From Geobacter sp. UBA5730 (GTDB lineage Bacteria > Desulfobacterota > Desulfuromonadia > Geobacterales > Pseudopelobacteraceae): a stretch of DNA of 57,303 bases. The notes below the pieces were generated by a model that did no database searches, was not told the origin of the DNA, and was given only the letters and a program-made list of their open reading frames with translations. This document shows, piece by piece, positions 52,716 through 57,303 of the stretch (the stretch's first letter is position 1; every line of letters starts with the position of its first letter). A program made the position numbers and the translations under genes. The stretch is from contig DIGE01000013.1 in NCBI GenBank assembly GCA_002419465.1, forward strand, positions 1-57,303. The letters are read 5' to 3'.

Positions 52716-52946
52716 CTATCTGGAATCGCACCTTTTCCATCTTACATACAGCTGCTCAACCTTTTCTCTGGCCCAGGGCGTCCGCCGCAAAAAGGCTAAG
52801 CTGGAGGTGACACTCGGGTCGTAGCTGAAGCAGCGGATATCGATATGCTTGGCCAGCTCCTCCCAGCCGAACTCCTCCACCAGCTGGGTCAAAATCGTCT
52901 TCAGCGTCATGCCATGCAGGATATCGGATGGTTGTTGGTTGTTCAT
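52716..52946 (-). CDS. VF530-family (DUF2132) putative DNA-binding protein
   Basis: This 76-residue protein has SDILHGMTLKTILTQLVEEF, GWEELAKHIDIRCFSYDPSV and LAFLRRTPWAREKVEQLYV, nearly the whole VF530/DUF2132 pattern. The family name comes from a Vibrio protein of known structure and is suggested to bind DNA; its cellular role is unknown. Length is typical. Its ATG overlaps the stop of a possible small upstream frame. Confidence 0.85.
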   Translation of the reverse strand: MNNQQPSDILHGMTLKTILTQLVEEFGWEELAKHIDIRCFSYDPSVTSSLAFLRRTPWAREKVEQLYVRWKRCDSR

Positions 52947-53131
52947 AATCTGTGCGGGCCTCGGTTGGTGATGCCTATGAATGCGAGCAGCTTGCGCTCC
53001 CGGGCCACCAGGTCCCGCAGCTTTTCAAGATCATTTTCTTGCGATTGTAGACCTTGATGAGTACAAAAGAAAGTTGTCTCGTGCGCGCTGCCAAGAAAGC
53101 GGCTTAAATGTAGTCTATCGGCCCAGCCCAA
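52943..53131 (-). CDS. Doubtful small protein upstream of VF530 gene
   Basis: This is a 62-residue frame whose stop overlaps the VF530 start (ATGA). The C-terminal half, ENDLEKLRDLVARERKLLAF, looks like a real amphipathic helix, but the N-terminal half has no recognisable character and no clear ribosome site. It could be the remains of a longer gene or a chance frame. Low confidence; listed because of the coupled stop and start. Confidence 0.25.
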   Translation of the reverse strand: MGWADRLHLSRFLGSAHETTFFCTHQGLQSQENDLEKLRDLVARERKLLAFIGITNRGPHRL

Positions 53132-53139
53132 CGGACTGC

Positions 53140-53186
53140 TTGCAAATAACTGATGTCTCTATTACAGTAACCGTAGTTACTGTAAT
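53140..53186 (+). promoter_or_regulatory. Promoter with perfect operator-like inverted repeat before the DUF234-type ATPase
   Basis: TTGCAA (53140-53145) and TACAGT (53163-53168) form a plausible -35/-10 pair with a 17-base spacer. Over the -10 box lies ATTACAGTAAC, a four-base spacer and GTTACTGTAAT (53161-53186), an exact 11-bp inverted repeat ending 20 bases before the ATG. Its position is that of a repressor operator. A hairpin in the mRNA leader is the alternative. Confidence 0.6.
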
Positions 53187-53205
53187 TTAAGAATGGGTGG
53201 TGCCC

Positions 53206-54543
53206 ATGAAATTTTACAACCGTACCGATGAGCTGGCAGAGCTGGCAAGCCTGTATGGCCAGGCCACTACTAGTGGCCGGATGACCGTCCTGACTGGTCG
53301 CCGTCGAGTTGGCAAGACCGTGCTTGCTCTTGAATCTGCCAAGCAGCACAAGCATATCTACCTGTTTGTTTCCAAAAAGGCCGAATCTCTGCTCTGTCAG
53401 GAGCACCTTGAAGAGATCAGGCGACAGTTTGCCCCGCCTCTGGTTGGTGAGATCCGGCACTTCAGAGATATCTTCCTACTGATGATCGAACTGTCCCGGG
53501 TTGAACGGATCACCCTGATCATTGATGAGTTCCAGGAGTTCTTCAGTATCAACCCGGCGGTCTATTCCGAGCTGCAGGGGATCTGGGACCGTAACAAGGC
53601 CACCTGCCAGCTGAACGTGATCTTTATCGGTTCAGTGCACTCGCTGATGCATCGTATATTCCAGGATCAGAAGGAACCGCTGTTCGGCAGGGCCGACCGG
53701 ATCATGTTTCTCAAGCCGTTCAGCATCAAATCCATCCATGACGTGATCAGTGACCACGGCCATGCCGATCCCCAGACGCTGTTTGATACCTATGCGGTTA
53801 CTGGTGGGCTGCCCAAGTATCTTGAACTGCTGGCGGAGAATAATGCCCTGGGCAGGGCACAGATGTTTGATTTTATGCTCAGGCCATTCTCACCGTTTTT
53901 GAACGAGGGTAAGAACCTGCTGGTCGAGGAGTTCGGCAGAGACTACGGCACCTATTTTTCGATACTGGAGCTTATCGCCAGTGGGAAAACAGCCAGAAGC
54001 GAGATTGAGTCGGTGCTTGAGATTCACACCGGTGCCTACCTTGCCAAGCTGGAAGGCGAGTATGCGCTGATTGACCGGCATCGTCCGATTACCGCCAAGC
54101 CGGGTGGCAGACTGCAAAAATACTACATCAGCGACAACTTCTTAAGCTTCTGGTTCAGGTTTATCTATCGCAATCTTTCAGCGGTTGAAACCGGCAACTA
54201 TGACTATATACGTCAGGTCATCGTACGGGATTATGCCACCTGGTCAGGCAGGGTATTGGAGCGGTTTTTCCATGAACTGTTTGCCCAGACCGGCCGCTAT
54301 AACCGGATCGGCTCTTATTGGGAGCGCGGCAACAAAAATGAGATTGACCTGGTGGCAGTTAACGACCTTACCAAAGAGCTGGTCATTGCCGAGGTCAAGC
54401 AGAACAGGGGGCGGATCAACCTTGTCGAGCTGGAAAAGAAGGCCCACAACCTCTGCATGGAGTTTCAGGGGTACAGCATCAGCTACAAGGCACTTGGGAT
54501 AGAGGATATAGGAGATTACCTGTTGTCATCTGAGGAGGCGTGA
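53206..54543 (+). CDS. DUF234-type ATPase with C-terminal nuclease-like domain
   Basis: This 445-residue protein has the P-loop GRRRVGKT at residues 31-38, Walker B LIIDEFQEF, and the YAVTGGLPKYLELL helix-turn region of the archaeal-type ATPase_2 family. The C-terminal part (from about residue 350) is the DUF234 domain: RGNKNEIDLVAVND followed by LVIAEVKQNRG gives the D-x-ExK layout of a PD-(D/E)XK nuclease. Such proteins are common in archaea and anaerobes and have no settled function; defence or DNA repair has been proposed. ATG 53206 is chosen over two upstream GTG codons for family fit. It stands alone between a perfect operator-like repeat and a strong hairpin. Confidence 0.85.
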   Translation: MKFYNRTDELAELASLYGQATTSGRMTVLTGRRRVGKTVLALESAKQHKHIYLFVSKKAESLLCQEHLEEIRRQFAPPLVGEIRHFRDIFLLMIELSRVERITLIIDEFQEFFSINPAVYSELQGIWDRNKATCQLNVIFIGSVHSLMHRIFQDQKEPLFGRADRIMFLKPFSIKSIHDVISDHGHADPQTLFDTYAVTGGLPKYLELLAENNALGRAQMFDFMLRPFSPFLNEGKNLLVEEFGRDYGTYFSILELIASGKTARSEIESVLEIHTGAYLAKLEGEYALIDRHRPITAKPGGRLQKYYISDNFLSFWFRFIYRNLSAVETGNYDYIRQVIVRDYATWSGRVLERFFHELFAQTGRYNRIGSYWERGNKNEIDLVAVNDLTKELVIAEVKQNRGRINLVELEKKAHNLCMEFQGYSISYKALGIEDIGDYLLSSEEA

Positions 54544-54624
54544 TGACAGCAAACGCACCTGAGTGTGTCGGTACTGGAATGAGTTGCTGCTGTCTGGCCG
54601 AGCTGAGGTCGTTTTTCTTAATGG

Positions 54625-54665
54625 AGCTATCCTTTAATAGTTGAGCGACGTATTAAAGGATAGCT
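54625..54665. terminator. Strong hairpin after the DUF234-type ATPase gene
   Basis: AGCTATCCTTTAATA pairs exactly with TATTAAAGGATAGCT over 15 bp around an 11-base loop. The stem is A/T-rich inside, with TTGCTT after and GTTTTTCTTA before. It probably ends transcription in either direction, protecting the ATPase message and that of the leftward HU gene. Lack of a long T-run leaves some doubt. Confidence 0.6.
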
Positions 54666-54823
54666 TTGCTTGCTGCTGACTTGCGTTGCAGGGGAGAATC
54701 ATCGGTAGCTCGCTCCGGTCAAGGCTTTCAAGCAATCGCAGGTATTCCTTCTGACTCTCCCACACGCAGCAGGAGATGAAGTTGATAAACGGCGGCAAGC
54801 GTCTTGGTGCAGTGGATAATCAT
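54634..54823 (-). pseudogene. Possible decayed gene coupled to HU
   Basis: The HU stop codon overlaps an ATG (ATGA at 54820-54823) that opens MIIHCTKTLAA and runs 31 codons to a stop at 54728. The opening recalls DUF6933 proteins from memory. From about 54794 another frame continues open to 54634, so a frameshift or small deletion may have broken a longer gene. Evidence is thin: this may simply be a chance frame. Confidence 0.25.
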
Positions 54824-55095
54824 TTGTTAATAGCCTGCCGTAACAGGTTACTGGGTTTGAAGGTCAGCACCTTGCGGGCCTCGATGGTAATGGCTTCGCC
54901 GGTCTGGGGATTGCGGCCTTGCCGGGCCTCCTTTTGTTTGACTTCAAAGTTGCCGAAGCCGGAAACCTTGATGGACTCGCCTGCCTCCAGCGATTCCTTC
55001 ATGACGGCAAAGACCGATTCCAGCATCTCAACGGAATCTTTCTTGGACAGGCCGGTGGTGGAGTGGATGTGGTCTGCGATGTCTGCTCTGGTCAC
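54820..55095 (-). CDS. hup: HU-family DNA-binding protein
   Basis: This 91-residue nucleoid protein has VEMLESVFAVMKESLEAGES, then IKVSGFGNFEVKQKEARQGR and NPQTGEAITIEARKVLTFKP, the complete HU/IHF pattern with the RNP-type DNA-binding arm. The start is GTG (GTGACCAGAGCAG, giving MTRADIADHI). No typical ribosome site is seen. HU bends DNA and helps recombination; the neighbouring mobile DNA may have used this spot. IHF alpha is very similar, but the arm and N-terminus fit HU better. Confidence 0.9.
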   Translation of the reverse strand: MTRADIADHIHSTTGLSKKDSVEMLESVFAVMKESLEAGESIKVSGFGNFEVKQKEARQGRNPQTGEAITIEARKVLTFKPSNLLRQAINK

Positions 55096-55172
55096 TGTAA
55101 TTCTGCTTTCATAGGGTTTTATTGGTCGGCAGGGGTTGAAGTTAGCGAGGGTCTACAGCAATTAAGTATCAT

Positions 55173-55202
55173 GTCCCCTGAACACTCGTCCCCTGAACAC
55201 TC
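55173..55202. repeat. Tandem 15-bp direct repeat
   Basis: GTCCCCTGAACACTC occurs twice end to end (55173-55187, 55188-55202), followed by a third partial CTGAAC. It lies between the HU gene and the prophage remnant. It could be a boundary scar, a piece of a REP-like element or simple slippage. Confidence 0.75.
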
Positions 55203-55274
55203 CTGAACAACTGCGTTTAAACCTGGGGATATGGGTAATCTGGATAGACAGAGGGCAGGATCATTGCTCTACGC

Positions 55275-55360
55275 AAAAAAATAGTCTGTGGGACATCCTG
55301 CCGAGTAAATCGGTTCGTTAACGGCTCCAGATAAGGTTGCCTCTCCCACAGACTACTTAT
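55275..55360 (-). ncRNA. Candidate small RNA with closing stem and U-run
   Basis: Read on the minus strand, a predicted start near 55360 is followed by TAGTCTGTGGGA (55355-55344), a 50-base interior, then TCCCACAGACTA (55293-55282) and T7 (55281-55275). The ends pair over 12 bp and the U-run makes the end a terminator. The interior can form smaller hairpins (CCGA-UUUAC-UCGG; GAGG-CAA-CC) and has three GGA triplets. It is not a tRNA. I do not recognise an RNA family. It starts beside the gene for the phage-integrase fusion, transcribed away from it. Confidence 0.55.
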
Positions 55361-55366
55361 GGATAA

Positions 55367-55395
55367 ACAGTACCCCCGGCAGATAAGAAAGTCAA
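55367..55395 (-). promoter_or_regulatory. Promoter of the candidate small RNA
   Basis: On the minus strand TTGACT (55395-55390, 5/6) and TACTGT (55372-55367, 3/6) are exactly 17 bases apart. The predicted start is near 55360, six bases before the structured RNA begins. The -35 box ends one base from the ATG of the plus-strand fusion gene, so the two transcription units compete for this spot. Confidence 0.5.
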
Positions 55396-55396
55396 T

Positions 55397-56455
55397 ATGA
55401 GCGATCTGATAACCCTTAACGTCTCCGACCGTGAGGTAGACATCCATCTGACGCGGCTGTTGGCCAAGGGCCAAAACATGCGGCCGGTGATGCGGGAAAT
55501 TTCCCATGATATGCGTGACGCTGTGCTGGAGAACTTTGAGCGGGAAGGCAGACCCAACCCCTGGAAGAAGTCGCGCCGGGCAGCAAAACAGGGTGGCAAA
55601 ACCCTGCAACATACCCGGCGACTGATGAAATCCATCACTCCTGACAGCAGCGTGGATACTGCCGGTGTGGGAACAAACCTGAATATGCTGCCATCTGTAG
55701 ATAATCAGTACATTCAATATCATCCGTTTAAGGGGTTGAAGAAGCCGTTTAAAGCTGAAAAAGACCGACACCGTGAACGGTTCTTGTCGCATGATGAGAT
55801 TGCAAGTCTATGGGCGGCCCTTGAACGCAAGGATTTAGCTATGACGGCTGGTATTAAGGTGGCCTTGAAGCTGATCTTGCTGACTGCTCAGAGGCCAAGC
55901 GAAGTCGCGGGAATGCATGCGAGCGAGATTGAGGGGAGTTGGTGGACTATTCCGGGAGCACGAACGAAGAACGGTAAATCTCACCGTGTATACTTGTCGC
56001 AAACTGCGCTTTCTTTAATTGGAAGCATTGAGGGCAGGGGCTACCTTTTCCCGTCTTCCGTTGGTAAGGGAGGAAGGCATATAACGGGAAATGCGCTCAA
56101 CTACGCATTGCGCCGTAATGTTGCTGTTCCTGTTGTTGATGGAGATGGAAACCCTGTCAGCCTGGAAAATGGCATGCCTGCTACGGAGAACAGGCTGGGG
56201 GTTGTAGAGCATTTTACTCCCCATGACTTGCGGAGAACTGCAGCTACCCTTCTGGCCAAAGACAAAATTCCTTTTGAACAGCGGGAGCGTGTCCTTAATC
56301 ATTCGTTGGGGAAGCTAGACAAGACATATAATAAGTACGACTTTGACGAGGAAAGGCGGAATGCTGCTGAAACATTGGAACGCCGTATAATGCTGATAGT
56401 CAGCGGTACAGGCGGGAAAGTCATCCCAATTAGCTTCGGCAAGAAGGCCGCTTGA
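55397..56455 (+). CDS. Fusion of Mu-like virion morphogenesis protein and tyrosine recombinase catalytic domain
   Basis: This is a 352-residue in-frame chimera. Residues 1 to about 95 match the start of phage virion morphogenesis (Mu gpG/tail completion) proteins: DREVDIHLTRLLAKGQNMRP, then ENFEREGRPNPW and VGTNL. From about residue 108 it is the catalytic half of a P4-type integrase: NQYIQYHPFKGLKKPFKAEK region, Arg166 (TAQRPSEV), His276 and Arg279 (HDLRR), His302 (NHSL) and nucleophile Tyr311 (TYNKYDF). The arm-binding and core-binding domains are missing, as is the rest of gpG. All catalytic residues remain, but without core binding it is probably not a working integrase. It looks like a deletion between two prophage genes. 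Confidence 0.85.
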   Translation: MSDLITLNVSDREVDIHLTRLLAKGQNMRPVMREISHDMRDAVLENFEREGRPNPWKKSRRAAKQGGKTLQHTRRLMKSITPDSSVDTAGVGTNLNMLPSVDNQYIQYHPFKGLKKPFKAEKDRHRERFLSHDEIASLWAALERKDLAMTAGIKVALKLILLTAQRPSEVAGMHASEIEGSWWTIPGARTKNGKSHRVYLSQTALSLIGSIEGRGYLFPSSVGKGGRHITGNALNYALRRNVAVPVVDGDGNPVSLENGMPATENRLGVVEHFTPHDLRRTAATLLAKDKIPFEQRERVLNHSLGKLDKTYNKYDFDEERRNAAETLERRIMLIVSGTGGKVIPISFGKKAA

Positions 56456-56481
56456 CATTCTTTTGGGTGATGGCATAGGAT
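56452..56481 (+). promoter_or_regulatory. Promoter of the toxin-antitoxin operon
   Basis: A perfect TTGACA overlaps the stop codon of the fusion gene; TAGGAT (4/6) follows after 18 bases. The predicted start falls at about 56487-56489, on the ATG of the toxin gene itself (56488). No ribosome site is present before that ATG, consistent with a leaderless message. Confidence 0.6.
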
Positions 56482-56487
56482 ACCATA

Positions 56488-56781
56488 ATGAAACGTAGTG
56501 CAACTCTGGTCATTGACCGGAAGGAAAATCGGACTGACGGCAGCATATTACAAGCTGTTGTTTGGTTGCTGCCGATCCCTCTCAAAGGCTCACTACATCG
56601 CTATAAATACAGGTTGTATTATGGCAAAGAGGGTGAGTGCCTGGTTCGCTACGACAATGAGCAGGGCAAAGGAGACCATCGGCACATTGCCGGTTCCGAA
56701 GAACCCTACCAGTTTGTTGATATACCAACGTTGCTTCATGACTTTAGGCAATCCATCAGAGATACGGGGGCTGATATATGA
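56488..56781 (+). CDS. TumE-like toxin (DUF6516 family)
   Basis: This 97-residue protein resembles the DUF6516/TumE toxin group, with ATLVIDRKENRTDGSILQAV, then YKYRLYYGKEGECLVRYDNE, GKGDHRHI and a C-terminal VDIPTLLHDFRQ helix. Toxin TumE is known from Tn3-family transposons, in an operon with antitoxin TumA. The mode of action is not settled; an RNase has been suggested. Its stop overlaps the next start (ATGA). The assignment is by recollection of the family and by gene order. Confidence 0.75.
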   Translation: MKRSATLVIDRKENRTDGSILQAVVWLLPIPLKGSLHRYKYRLYYGKEGECLVRYDNEQGKGDHRHIAGSEEPYQFVDIPTLLHDFRQSIRDTGADI

Positions 56782-57134
56782 CCGCACGGATAGCAATAAA
56801 AAATACAGACGGCTTCTTCGATGAGCTGGAAAGAGATTGGACGGCGATTGACCGGGGGGAAGCGGTCCCTGGTCCGGTGCATAGGGTGTACTTTGAATCG
56901 GCAGAAGCCTTGTCAAAAGTGCTTACCAAGCAACGTCATCAACTTTTATGTGCGCTTCACGCGAATAGTGGCTTAAGCATCCGAGCCTTGGCAGCACTGC
57001 TGCAACGGGACTATAAAAACGTCTATCAGGATGTAAAGATTCTTGAAGAGGCGGGGTTGATTGAAAGGGACAGCAGTAATCATATTACTGCTCCACATGA
57101 GAGGTTGACTATTGAGCTGCCTCTTGCAGCTTAA
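56778..57134 (+). CDS. TumA-like HTH antitoxin (HVO_A0114 family)
   Basis: This 118-residue protein has a C-terminal winged helix-turn-helix: LCALHANSGLSIRALAALLQ, RDYKNVYQDVKILEEAGLIE and a short wing. The N-terminal region (DGFFDELERDWTAIDRGE, then GPVHRVYFES) matches the HVO_A0114/TumA antitoxin group. The partner toxin overlaps it by four bases, toxin first. The HTH suggests that the complex represses its own promoter, as in most type II systems. Confidence 0.8.
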   Translation: MTARIAIKNTDGFFDELERDWTAIDRGEAVPGPVHRVYFESAEALSKVLTKQRHQLLCALHANSGLSIRALAALLQRDYKNVYQDVKILEEAGLIERDSSNHITAPHERLTIELPLAA

Positions 57135-57303
57135 TCGTTGAAGAATTAGTATTTTGAATATGTGATTTGAAATATAACTTGGTGTTGACTATCGCTGTTT
57201 TAATACAATTGATTGTAAGTCCAATAAAATATTTGACAACATTATTACTCCGGCAACTAAACTGCTCAATTATGCTGCATAGCTCACGCAGCGATGCTCG
57301 ACA
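57135..57303. other. AT-rich end of the window
   Basis: Clearly more A/T-rich than the rest. I see no complete gene. ACAAT-TG-ATTGT (57205-57216) is a small palindrome and TTGACA occurs at 57233-57238 without a good -10 box. It may belong to further mobile DNA beyond the window. Confidence 0.4.

Noticed and set aside
55282..55355. tRNA in the stem-loop region
   Set aside because: The length and a 7-bp end stem are tRNA-like, but there is no D-arm, anticodon arm or T-loop pattern, and the end stem is 12 bp with a U-run after it.
55217..55792. 191-residue frame on the minus strand
   Set aside because: It lies antisense to the phage-derived fusion gene and over the small-RNA candidate, has no family likeness, and shows mixed composition typical of a shadow frame.
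57185..57209. Promoter TTGACT / TACAAT near the window end
   Set aside because: The spacer is only 13 bases, too short, and no gene follows within the window.

Overview
The window (about 57 kb, moderately GC-rich) looks like chromosomal DNA from a Gram-negative deltaproteobacterium of the Geobacter/Trichlorobacter/Pelobacter type (Desulfuromonadia). That placement is inference from gene content: a full lipid A pathway carrying gnnA/gnnB-like genes between lpxA and lpxB, a short-form HisG, a rubrerythrin-type ferritin and an rRNA operon tail. No taxonomic search was possible.

Layout. Positions 1-230 hold the end of an rRNA operon (5S rRNA and its terminator). Positions 278-5478, on the minus strand, hold a MarR-controlled tripartite drug efflux operon (marR, HlyD/EmrA-type adaptor, outer-membrane channel, EmrB-type MFS pump) followed by a universal stress protein. 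Positions 5875-9607 carry RNase E/G and lysyl-tRNA synthetase. Positions 9618-25587 form one tightly packed plus-strand run for outer-membrane building: lolC, lolD, bamA, skp, lpxD, fabZ, lpxA, gnnA-like, gnnB-like, lpxB, msbA, a lipid A acyltransferase, a PAP2 phosphatase, waaA and lpxK. Many of these genes overlap by 1-8 bases. Positions 25634-35005 hold LPS core/O-antigen genes: a nucleotide-sugar epimerase, an O-antigen ligase, two GT9 heptosyltransferase-like proteins, two GT4 transferases (the second visibly AT-rich and followed by a transposase scrap), and a GT2 / LAB_N / ArnT-like cassette.

Positions 35008-37271 hold tcdA, a rubrerythrin-type protein and a CpoB-like lipoprotein. Facing these, positions 37379-45489 on the minus strand carry glmS, an L,D-transpeptidase, murA, hisG, hisD, hisC, an orphan zinc-ribbon protein and hisB, so peptidoglycan precursor and histidine genes are joined. 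Positions 45586-54543 hold more loosely arranged genes: a degenerate 5'-nucleotidase-like protein, a MoxR-type ATPase, WrbA, a large exported TPR-CHAT protein with a divergent small exported protein, small DNA-binding or housekeeping proteins, and a DUF234-type ATPase whose promoter carries a perfect inverted repeat.

The last 2.7 kb is a scar of mobile DNA beside an HU gene: a short tandem repeat, a candidate small RNA on the minus strand with its own promoter and terminator, an in-frame fusion of a Mu-like virion morphogenesis protein to a tyrosine recombinase catalytic domain, and a TumE/TumA-like toxin-antitoxin pair whose promoter predicts a leaderless toxin mRNA. The most noteworthy points are the diaminosugar lipid A genes, the small-RNA candidate, the phage protein-integrase chimera and the leaderless toxin-antitoxin operon.
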